A stretch of DNA of 64,000 nucleotides, from NCBI GenBank assembly GCA_013396995.1, contig VWZP01002845.1, positions 7,981,736-8,045,735 on the forward strand. The letters run 5' to 3'. The notes under the pieces were generated by a model, which saw only the letters and a program-made list of their open reading frames with translations, ran no database searches and had not been told where the DNA came from. The stretch is from Dicaeum eximium. Lineage: Eukaryota > Chordata > Aves > Passeriformes > Dicaeidae. Below are positions 36,801 to 43,835 of this stretch, piece by piece. A program made the translations under genes and the position numbers. Numbering within the stretch: position 1 is the first letter of the stretch; every line of letters begins with the position of its first letter.

Positions 36801-39794
36801 GCCTGTTTCAGCTGCAGGTCTTTCAATTTCTCCTTGCTGAGTTTCATGACTCTCCTGTCAGCTCATTGCTCCAGCCCGAGTGTCTCTAAGTGTCAGTACT
36901 GCCCTTGAATGCACTGGCTGCACTCCCCAGTTTGGTTTCATCCCCAGACTTGAGTGTATTTCCCCTCCTCCTCCAGGTCACTGACGAAAATATTTAACAG
37001 GACAAGGTCCAGATGAGATCTCTCAGTGCCACTTGGAACCAGCTTCCTGGTGGAACATGAACCATTAGCCTCAATCCTTTATGGGCTGATGGTACAGGGG
37101 TGTTTTTACACATGTAGTAGTTCACCCATTTAAACAATGAAGTCCTAGCTTGATTGCAAATGTGAAGTACACAGCTGCTAAAGACCTGCTTACCTTGGGC
37201 ATCCACTGCACTTGTCTTAGCCATAGACATAAGTAATTTTGTCTAAGAAGACAGGTTGGTAAAGCATGATTTACCCTGGGTAAATCCACACTAGCTGTTC
37301 TCAGAATCACAGAATATCCATGAGGATCATAGAGTCCAACTCCTCGCCCTGCACAGGACCATCCCCAAGAGTCACACCATGTCCATTTGGAGTGGATGGT
37401 CCAAACACTTTTCGAACTCTGTCAGGCTGGTGCTGTGAGCACTTCCCTGGGGAGCCTGTTCCAGTGCCCAACCACCCTCTGGATGAAGAACTTTTTCCTA
37501 ATACCCAATGTAAACTTCCCCTGACACAACTTCAGGCCATTCTCTTGGGTCCTTTGACTTTCACATGCCCAGAAATAACTTCCAGGAGTACTTGCTTCCT
37601 GATTTTCTTAGTAATTCGAAGATGATAGAGAGGAGCCAGTAATGAATGACATGAGCCAGCTTTGTGAACCCTTGGATAGATTCTGTCAGGTCTTATGATC
37701 TTGCATGTATCAGGATTTCTCAAGAGATCCCTGGGTTGATCCTTTTTACTATGCATAGTTTGTCTCCTCCTTGAACTCTCTCTAGTCACAAAGGTCTGGA
37801 AAAACTTGTCAGTGAAGACCAAGGCAAAAGAACACATCGATTATTTCAGCCTTACCTCTTGTCTACTATCATTAAATCTTCTATTCCATTTAGCAATAGA
37901 ACCCATATTTTCCCTGTTCCTTGTTTTACTCTTAAAGTACTGATAGAAGCTGCTTTTGTTGTCTTTGATGTCCTTTGCTAAATTCAGCTTTAGCTGAACT
38001 TCATTTTTCTGTCATTGTTCTTGTTCAGATGATGTTTCTGCTTTTCCTCCTTTCTAGCTCATTCTGCTTCTGTTTCCTGCATGTGTTGCCTTTGTGCTGG
38101 AGTTCAGTCATTAAGTCCCTGCTTAGCTGAATCAGTGTCCTTATTGTTTTCCTCTGTGTCTGGACAGACCACTCTTGTGCTTGGAAGAGGTTGTCCTTAG
38201 GACTTGTCAGCTCTCTTGAGCTCTTTTTGTCTTCAGAGCTTACTCCCACAGGATCCCACCCACCAGTCTTGAAGAAGGTGACATCTGCTCTCATGATGTC
38301 CAGGTTCTGTACTTGTCTGCCCTCTTTCCTCACTTTCCTAGGAATCCTTAACTCCACTATTTAATGATAACTGAAAGGCTGGCATTAGTTACCACATCCA
38401 TGACCAGCTCTTACTAGCTATGAATAGCAGATGCAAAGTCACACCCCTGGGTAGCCCATCTGGTATGTGAGCAAATGTCAGGGAGATAATCTCTTGTAAG
38501 TCTGATCTGGAAACTTCCTCAAGTTGCTTTAAGATGACTAAAAGCCTTGTTCTGGGGATTTGTAATGAGATCTCACCCCAAAAGATGATGTCATCTTTAC
38601 TGCTTCTCCTCTCATCATGATGCCTAAGCACTCAACTAGATTGCTGCCCAGTCTGTAGAAAACCATCTTTAATTTAAGCTGCCTTTTCACAGAAGGGTCA
38701 ATCTTCTGTCATCTTCTGCCCTGAAGAGCTCTAACAATCTTCCACCTGTCCCTTGGAACACTCCAGTGATGCCACCTGTCCCACCACGTATCAGTGCCTG
38801 CAGTAACGTTGCAGCTCTGAACCTGCATGTGAAGCTCTAGCTCCTTCTGTTTCCAAAGTTAAACACACTTTTGTACAAGCATTTCAGGCTTGACTCCTCT
38901 TGTTAGCAGCCCTCAGCCCTCAAAGAGGGACTCATGAACATGTAAGAGAAAAAGACCCTGTGATACCACCCCGAGGTGGCAAATTCTTGTTGTGTCTACT
39001 CTCACCCAACCCCTGATGGGCAGAATGGAGGGAACTGCCATTCTGACTCTTGTGTCCTTCATCTGTGCTCCCAGAGCTCAGTCCCTTTGGACTTCAGGTG
39101 TGTGCCCCTTGGCAGTGTCCTTCTAGTTATGTTTGACATGTTTCTCTGTCTTTTGTTTCTGTCTAAATAAGCATAAGAGTAAGTAGAAAACTCTTAGAAA
39201 GGAATCTAAGCTCTCTGTCCCAGGGAAGGAGCCCTAGAAAATGGAGAACCTGTGGGAGGAGATGATTGGTGTGGAATATGGGACAGGCATGAAGAAAAGA
39301 CAGGCCAGTTTGCAGGAATAAGCCTATGCTAAGGAAGAGCCAGAAGGCCCTTTGCCTTAAAATTGTCTTAATCTGCACTGCAAAGCATTGTGCCTTGCTT
39401 TGAAGACTTTTTTAGCCTTACTAAAATACCCAACCTGAATGAAGGATTTTATCTGGCTTAGAGGTAGGTGAAAGGCTGTGAGGACAGGTGAAGAGGAACT
39501 GATGGTTTTCTGTCACAGCCTTTATTCTGGATCTTGTCCTGATGAGAAAAGTTGTATATATTGTATTTCTTTTTTTTTTTAATGTTTGTTTAACAGGCTG
39601 AATACTCAGAGTTAGTTGAAACATTGCTATCAACTCAACAAGATCCAGTAATTTACCAGCGGTTAGCAGATGCCTTCAACAAGCTTACTGCAAGCAGCAC
39701 TCCTCCTACACTGGACCGTAAGCAGAAGATGGCCTTCTTAAAGAGTTTAGAAGAATTTATGGCAAATGTTGGTGGACTTCTCTGTGTAAAATAA
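3684..39794 (+). CDS. XPO4: Exportin-4, 3' nineteen coding exons (N-terminus off window)
   Basis: Nuclear transport receptor of the importin-beta/karyopherin family. Family knowledge: with RanGTP it exports hypusinated eIF5A and SMAD3 from the nucleus, and it can import SOX-type factors. Joined coding exons: 3684-3800, 4560-4713, 13927-14039, 16464-16621, 16887-17061, 21140-21316, 23127-23269, 23385-23530, 24815-24992, 26456-26615, 28225-28394, 29339-29513, 30614-30907, 31795-31975, 33376-33494, 34333-34463, 35227-35344, 36589-36681, 39597-39794. The total is 3000 nt, or 999 residues plus TAA, and every junction keeps phase. The protein matches exportin-4 as I remember it almost residue for residue, ending GGLLCVK. 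The vertebrate protein is about 1150 residues, so roughly 150 N-terminal residues, including the importin-beta N-terminal domain, lie left of the window. The visible part is helical HEAT-type solenoid without catalytic motifs. No frameshift or stop is seen. Splice sites were placed by eye. Two introns are U12-type. Confidence 0.96.
4560..4713 (+). CDS. XPO4: XPO4 coding exon before the AT-AC intron
   Basis: Acceptor tgactgtag|GAG. The exon has 154 nt and encodes EDDLRQIFMLTVEVLQEF through NFLPPN plus the first base of a Leu codon. The open frame runs on past the exon, but the family sequence departs exactly at ATATCCTT, a U12-type donor. No U2 donor would restore the conserved residues that follow. 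Confidence 0.93.
4714..13926 (+). other. XPO4: U12-type AT-AC intron of XPO4
   Basis: The intron begins ATATCCTTGT, the minor-spliceosome AT-AC donor, and ends GATAAC. ACCTTGAC at 13909-13916 resembles the U12 branch consensus, with its branch A about 11 nt from the intron end, inside the usual U12 spacing. This is the only splice I can find that gives the conserved NLGRHYIAM. The 9213 bp intron also holds a CR1 fragment (6112-7110). I see no genes in the rest. Confidence 0.87.
6112..7110 (-). repeat. CR1 LINE 3' fragment, antisense, with internal 250 bp duplication
   Basis: The left end reads cagaatcatagaatgataag, the reverse complement of the CR1 3' terminus with its ATTCTATGA-type repeat. 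The familiar CR1 stretch about a few mg... style is absent; instead the match continues through the ggcagggacaccttccacta and cctgttccagtgcctcacc segments, as in many bird copies. The element is 5'-truncated near 7110. Bases 6339-6588 and 6589-6838 are near-identical tandem copies joined at a single N (6588). The element lies inside the large XPO4 U12 intron. Confidence 0.9.
13927..14039 (+). CDS. XPO4: XPO4 coding exon after the AT-AC intron
   Basis: The exon has 113 nt. Joining T at 4713 to TG at 13927 gives Leu and then GRHYIAMFESS to RVMELFFT, the expected exportin-4 sequence. The upstream intron ends in AC, not AG. A cag at 13919-13921 would instead put an in-frame TAA before CTG GGC. The donor is ACA|gtaagt. 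Confidence 0.92.
16464..16621 (+). CDS. XPO4: XPO4 coding exon
   Basis: Acceptor cctgaaag|GTA, donor AATGG|gtatgt. The exon has 158 nt, enters in phase 0 and leaves two bases of a Gly codon. It encodes VHRKIREDTDMAQ through LLNTING, which is exportin-4 HEAT solenoid. Confidence 0.94.
16887..17061 (+). CDS. XPO4: XPO4 coding exon
   Basis: Acceptor atctatag|A, donor GTG|gtaagt. The exon has 175 nt, completes the split Gly codon and encodes IEIEDSEAVGISS through SAALEEV. It ends in phase 0. Confidence 0.95.
21140..21316 (+). CDS. XPO4: XPO4 coding exon
   Basis: Acceptor ctcttacag|CTT, donor TTG|gtaagc. The exon has 177 nt (59 codons), phase 0 on both sides. It encodes LDKDDMVYMEAYDKL through DGTRNL. 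Confidence 0.95.
23127..23269 (+). CDS. XPO4: XPO4 coding exon with acidic loop
   Basis: Acceptor aaccaaag|ACT, donor ACAAG|gtaagt. The exon has 143 nt and encodes TANGVASREEEE through HCIPLLT, plus two bases of a Ser codon. The acidic stretch REEEEISELQEDDRD is probably a solvent-exposed loop between helices; that is inference. Confidence 0.94.
23385..23530 (+). CDS. XPO4: XPO4 coding exon
   Basis: The acceptor is ttcacag and the donor ACAG|gttagt. The exon has 146 nt and follows a 115 bp intron, the shortest in the visible gene. It encodes SLLEDRVTRLHGQ through HWLILVTG. Confidence 0.94.
24815..24992 (+). CDS. XPO4: XPO4 coding exon
   Basis: The acceptor is a T-rich tract ending aatgtaag and the donor AG|gtaagg. 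The exon has 178 nt and encodes YLLANDTQGETPL through YNRTDSVIR. Asn replaces the Asp I remember in the mammalian YLLADDTQ. Confidence 0.94.
26259..26281. repeat. (TC)n microsatellite
   Basis: About 11 TC units in the XPO4 intron 24993-26455. Confidence 0.9.
26456..26615 (+). CDS. XPO4: XPO4 coding exon
   Basis: Acceptor atctgcag|G, donor CAG|gtaagg. The exon has 160 nt and encodes LLSAILRVSEVESRA through VDEKLYDQ, ending in phase 0. Confidence 0.95.
28225..28394 (+). CDS. XPO4: XPO4 coding exon
   Basis: Acceptor ttcttatag|ATA, donor GAGCG|gtaagt. The exon has 170 nt and encodes ISLPFSTAFGADTEG through LVERRER, with the last Arg codon split by the intron. Confidence 0.95.
29339..29513 (+). 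CDS. XPO4: XPO4 coding exon
   Basis: Acceptor tcttttag|GG, donor GAG|gtaagc. The exon has 175 nt and encodes ANLVIQCENWWNLA through KQQYWTE, ending in phase 0. Confidence 0.95.
30614..30907 (+). CDS. XPO4: XPO4 coding exon, longest in window
   Basis: Acceptor atttcaag|GTT, donor GAG|gtaaat. The exon has 294 nt (98 codons), phase 0 on both sides. It encodes VLQPLQQRFLNV through KQICYLGE. Confidence 0.95.
31795..31975 (+). CDS. XPO4: XPO4 coding exon
   Basis: Acceptor tttatag|GCC, donor ACAG|gtatta. The exon has 181 nt and encodes AKAMNLYEACLTLL through FIDFSDT, leaving one base of an Asp codon. Confidence 0.95.
32995..33010. repeat. (AT)n microsatellite
   Basis: About 8 AT units in the XPO4 intron 31976-33375. 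Confidence 0.85.
33376..33494 (+). CDS. XPO4: XPO4 coding exon
   Basis: Acceptor ctctgcag|AT, donor AAG|gtaagt. The exon has 119 nt and encodes DEVFRGHEPGQVT through MSQDLLK, ending in phase 0. Confidence 0.95.
34333..34463 (+). CDS. XPO4: XPO4 coding exon before the GT-AG U12 intron
   Basis: Acceptor ttttgacag|TTT. The exon has 131 nt and encodes FPSLCNQYYKLITF through LELGMS plus two bases of the next Ser codon. The donor TC|GTATCCTTTA is a full match to the U12-type 5' splice-site consensus rather than the usual gtaagt. Confidence 0.93.
34464..35226 (+). other. XPO4: U12-type GT-AG intron of XPO4
   Basis: The donor GTATCCTTTA is a perfect U12 match. TTCTTTAAC at 35206-35214 is one base from the U12 branch consensus TTCCTTAAC and lies 13-14 nt before the AG at 35225-35226. 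There is no long polypyrimidine tract between branch and acceptor, as expected for a U12 intron. Confidence 0.88.
35227..35344 (+). CDS. XPO4: XPO4 coding exon after the GT-AG U12 intron
   Basis: Acceptor attatcag|A, donor AAG|gtaagg. The exon has 118 nt, completes the split Ser codon and encodes MSSEVCQLCLEAV through ATRHFLK. A U12-like branch motif lies just upstream at 35206-35214. Confidence 0.94.
35469..35484. repeat. Poly-A run
   Basis: About 16 A residues in the XPO4 intron 35345-36588. No retroelement body was recognised beside it. Confidence 0.8.
35697..35721 (-). repeat. Isolated 25 bp CR1 piece
   Basis: These 25 bases are identical to 37341-37365 inside the CR1 3' end of the last intron. 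The flanks do not look like CR1 to me. Confidence 0.5.
36589..36681 (+). CDS. XPO4: XPO4 coding exon
   Basis: Acceptor aatttcag|ATG, donor CAG|gtatgg. The exon has 93 nt, phase 0 on both sides, and encodes MVFDMLVLQKHNTE through YTLVCLHQ. Confidence 0.95.
36770..38650 (-). repeat. Old, degraded CR1 LINE, antisense, interrupted
   Basis: Two blocks, about 36770-37300 and 37566-38650, resemble the reverse complement of CR1 body sequence. Examples are the part reading gtcactgacgaaaatattta and the block near 38340 reading ggaatccttaactccac. They are much more diverged than the CR1 at 50.6 kb. A second CR1 sits between the blocks. The outer edges are approximate. Together they fill most of the last XPO4 intron (36682-39596). 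Confidence 0.65.
37302..37565 (-). repeat. CR1 LINE 3' end, antisense, inside the older CR1
   Basis: It begins cagaatcacagaatatccat, the reverse complement of a CR1 terminus. It continues through ccctggggagcctgttccag and accaccctctggatgaagaa, features of a CR1 subfamily different from the 6.1 and 50.6 kb copies. The junctions with the older CR1 are estimated by eye. Confidence 0.8.
39597..39794 (+). CDS. XPO4: XPO4 terminal coding exon
   Basis: The acceptor is a T-rich tract ending tttaacag. The exon has 198 nt including the TAA stop at 39792-39794. It encodes AEYSELVETLLSTQQ through GGLLCVK, the conserved exportin-4 C-terminus. The 3' UTR follows. Confidence 0.96.
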   Translation, partial: AEYSELVETLLSTQQDPVIYQRLADAFNKLTASSTPPTLDRKQKMAFLKSLEEFMANVGGLLCVK

Positions 39795-40110
39795 ACAACA
39801 GAACTCTATGCCTAATTTAGACCCTTTCTGCAAAATGCACTGAGAAATGCTGAATGCTGACTAAATCTTGTACCTGTCTCTGGGTTCTTTGCAGCCATCT
39901 CAGATTCTAGAGAGCCTGGAAGTTTGAACATAACACCATGGAATAGGAGAGGTCAACTTTGAATCAGCTTCTGCTATTATGTGTTAGCTGCAATCTGTCA
40001 TACTTGGGTGTTGAAGAGAATGAACAGAAAATCTGAATTGAATTTTTTTCCATTTATGCGCAAACAGATATGGGCATAATGAAATAAATGCAGTGCCTTT
40101 CCCCCTGCAC
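39795..40110 (+). other. XPO4: XPO4 3' UTR, proximal part
   Basis: AT-rich non-coding sequence after the TAA. It runs at least to the first clear polyadenylation signal at 40083. The UTR may be longer, since further AATAAA motifs occur at 42887, 44804, 46552 and 47606. Confidence 0.65.
40083..40088 (+). terminator. XPO4: Candidate polyadenylation signal of XPO4
   Basis: The first canonical AATAAA after the XPO4 stop codon, about 290 nt downstream. Real use is not shown by sequence alone. Confidence 0.45.
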
Positions 40111-41352
40111 TGGTTTAAAATATGAGTGGTCATATAAACATAGAGATTTTTTCTCTACCCAAAATCATGTTAGAATGTCATACAGATAAATATAAAGCTC
40201 TAAACAGTTTAGCTGATTTTAGACTTTATTTTTCCTCTCTTAAAGTTTGAGTTTGTGTTCCAGTGGGGAAGAACAACCAAATGGTATTTTAACTTGTGTT
40301 TAGTTCTGTTTTTCTACATCAACCTGACATTGCAGGTGTAATGCAATGCAGGTTTTTACATTATGTTCTGCTGCCTAAAGTTCAGAAGAAAAAAAAAAGG
40401 TGTATATTTTTGTTCCCCTAAAATGAACTTTAGGAGCTGTAGCCATTTCATTGCCTTAATTTAAAAGAAAAAAAAAAGCTCATATACTTAAGTAAGAAAT
40501 CTAAGGCAAGATATGACTGTTGAGAGTTGGTTTAGGATGTTGGCACTGAGCTGCTGTGTACCTGTTGCAGCCCTTCATGTTGACGTGTTGTTTTGGAATG
40601 AGTGTCTAATGCAAGGTTCATGTGTAGTTTTACTTTCAGTATCTGTTTTAATTCTCACCTGGGTTGCATGCAACTGCAATGTATTTCTACACTGAACTGT
40701 TTGCTTAAGCAATAACAACCCAAAAGGTGTGAATTACTGGCAAACTTTGTAAAGTTGGGCATTAGCTAAAACAATTATGGTAGCACAGGGACATCAAACC
40801 CTTTTACTCAAGCATGTCTGTTTGACTCCAGTGAGGAAGGGTAATTGGGAAGTCTCTGCTGTAGGAGATTTTTTTTTCCTGAATCTAGTCTCACTTCGGC
40901 AGAGCTCTCCCAGCTGCTCTGCTCTTGCTTGGTTTTTTATATCAGCACTTTAGCTTTATCATAGCAGAATATAGTGCCCTGAGTATATAGAACCAATAAG
41001 GGAGAGCAGCACATGAATATTAAAGCAAGGCCTGCTTTGTCTCCTGTCATGAGCCAGAGGAAACTGAAGCAAACACAAATGCTGCATGTCTAGTAAAATT
41101 ATTTTTGTGGAAATAGCCAGAAGCAGAAGTGGGCCCTTCTGTTTAAGATCTCTGCTAGATTATGCTGTTAAATACTTCCTGTGTGTTTTTACAATTTATA
41201 TAAAAAATCTGGTATACACCTTTATATGGCTAGGTATAGCTTTGTGTTTGCAATTCTGTGCCATTCTTCAGCTGTTCATCTCAAAATTAGTCACAATAGC
41301 CAGAATCTCACAACAGACACAAATCTCTAATACTGTGCTATAAGTGATCTAA

Positions 41353-41355
<3 letters not shown>

Positions 41356-41393
<38 letters not shown>

Positions 41394-41413
41394 NTTTTTT
41401 TTTTTTTTTTTTT
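41356..41413. repeat. Long poly-T tract with one ambiguous base
   Basis: There are 35 T, then ata, N (41394) and 19 T. In reverse complement it could be the poly-A tail of a minus-strand retro-insert. The N and the homopolymer make the true length unreliable. Confidence 0.85.
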
Positions 41414-43038
41414 GTAAGTTAAATCCATAAGTGTCTCAAGCATGGATCCACAAGGCCAAAAATGCCATCTCTTTATTATGCTTTTCTCTATTAATTTATG
41501 TGAAAACTGGGCAAGGGCAGATTTACACATTACAAAGTGATCATAAAATTTCTTAGATAATAGTGTACCTTCCCAGATAGTATTTTATTTCTAAGATAAC
41601 TTGCATAGTATTTTAGAACAGGGGTATTACTCTCAATTTTTTCTTGAAAGTCTAGTGCTTTTCTTTAAAGGATTTCTTGACTGTGCACTTGCACAAAATA
41701 CAATGATCCTGGCAGATCATTCTGTTTCAAATTGTTGTGATGGCTGAGTTTTTATTTTTAAATTGGGGTTTGCTGTTTTTGAAACTGCTTTTGGGGTTTT
41801 TCTGAGTTTATACTTTGGATGGGGCAGAAGTTCTGAAACCTCATATTTTTCAGATGAGGGGCATAGAAGCCTGGGAACGTCAGCGGCAGTAGGAGCTGCT
41901 GATTTGTTATGATGGGCTGGATGTCAGGTATCTAGATCAAAGTCTTCAAAGAGATCATAGCAAATATTCCATGTTTTGGGTCTGACTGAGTAACTGATAT
42001 ACTCACTCATCCTTTCTTTTATAATTAGCTCTGTCACCATTGTTTTATTAATCCTAAAACTGGCTCACTATTTAAAAATATTTATTAACTTTCAAGTTTT
42101 GAAATCCTCTTGCATATTGTGATGAACAGGAGCACAAATTCAGTTTGTATTCTGGGCAAAGTAATGTGCATACCCACTATTTTTCTTGTCAGGCCCATTG
42201 TGTTGTAACAAGCAGAGAGACACAGCATTTTTGAGTATCAAGACTTTAGCTAAAGTATGAACATCCACTTTCAAAGACTAGTTTTAAAGGTGGTTTAAAA
42301 ATTTCCTTTGCCCTTCATTTAAAAATAGTATGTTAAAGGAAAACTGTCCTAGTAAGGGCTTGGGGTTTTTTGTAATTTCCTGCTTGATGTTACACTTTCC
42401 TGTTTTTTAATTTTTCTTTCATTCTCATATATTCAACAGGGATCTTTCCATGCCATTTTATGTTTCTTTTAGAGCAATGCTAAGATGTCTCTGCTTAGTG
42501 ACATCCATGAAATGGTTGCAGAGGCTTCTGGAAATAAGTCCTGTTCATTCATACTTCTCCTGGTGACTGCTTCTACCTGAGCTATTTGACTTCTGTACCC
42601 CTACCAAAAAAAATAGAAAAAAAGAATCTTCTGTGATCTTATACACATCCAGTTGCTGTAAATCAGGATGTGAAAGCACACTGAGGTCCACAGGAAAGAC
42701 TCAGACTGTTTGTACTGAACACTAAGCACTGACTTGACATAAGTGTTCTGAAAGTTTTATAGCATCATTGCATTGATATTCCATTCACTGTGGAAAGTGA
42801 ATAATGGTTCTAAAAATGCACCAGTTCTTTGAAGGAAGAAAAAAGGCAATTCAAACCAAGTTATAAATGCTGCATGATATAATTTTAATAAATACATTTG
42901 TCTAGACTTTTCTTGCTGAAGCAGATTATTGGACCAGTGTTTTCATTCTGAGACTAGCTTCTTTTCCGTTTTGCCAGCTCCTTCCCCATTGTAATATTTT
43001 GTTCTAATGCTGGCATAATAATTTTGTTCATCCTATAG

Positions 43039-43221
43039 TTTTCAATGCTGCCAAGCATGACCATCAAGTTCAATCATAAAATTCAAGACCTTGTTGAAAG
43101 CACAGATACACAGCGACAGAGAGAAGTGGACTGGATGCATGAAACTTCCACTTTCATGTGCATTTATGCCTTAATTAGCTTCACTGAATTACCACCAGAA
43201 TCTGCTACTTTTTGCCCAGAG
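43039..43221 (+). other. Unrecognised exon-like open segment
   Basis: A 183 nt segment (61 codons, phase 0 at both ends) open from TTT TCA ATG to CCA GAG. It is preceded by a pyrimidine-containing ttttgttcatcctatag acceptor-like site and followed by a weak donor GAG|gtttgt. The peptide (MLPSMTIKFNHKIQD at its start) matches no protein I know. It lies 3.2 kb past the XPO4 stop. It could be a chance open frame, a non-coding RNA exon or a lineage-specific exon. Confidence 0.2.
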
Positions 43222-43634
43222 GTTTGTGTTTCACTATTTATTGGTAAAGGGCTCCTTTTTTCTCAGGAATGAGAAACTTGTTTTCTCAGCATGTCCAAAT
43301 CCTACTAGTTGAAAGAGAGGGGTTTGAATTGGAGTCATCGCTTTCATAGTGAGTAGAACTCACTAAAGCCCCAGTGTTTACCTGGGCAAATCCCTTTATA
43401 TCTAAGCCATGTAGTTCTAGAAAATAAGCTTGCTCAGAGCAGTCAGTTGTCCATTTAAAATCTAGTTCTGGAAAAGGGAAAGCAAATTCTAATTTGTGAT
43501 CTGTAAAACTGTTAAAAAATACAAATTTGCAGCATTTTGCTTGTAAAACACTTCAAATAATTTCAGGTTTGGTTAAGTAATTACATAAGAAGGGGTGGGT
43601 TTTTTATGGAAGTAGCTTGATGAATATAAGCACA

Positions 43635-43835
43635 GGAGTAGGAGCCAGGCTCCTCTTAATTTTGTAATGTTTTTCCACAGGATCCTCTGTGGCCACTGGC
43701 AAGTCACTAGAACTGTGTTGTTGTTAAAATAGCATTAACACCTACCTACCTCACAGGGATGTTGTGAGGATTAGCTTATGCTTATAAAATGCATTGAGGA
43801 TCTGAGATGCTATGTAAATATTACATACTTTATTT
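43635..43835 (+). repeat. MIR-like CORE-SINE relic, sense
   Basis: The order of motifs matches a MIR-type SINE: ggagccaggctcc, ggcaagtcact, a divergent centre with ttgttaaaat, acctacctcacagggatgtt, gtgaggatta and finally tgagatgctatgtaaat. The copy is diverged and its ends are approximate. It lies in the XPO4 3' UTR or intergenic region. Confidence 0.72.
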
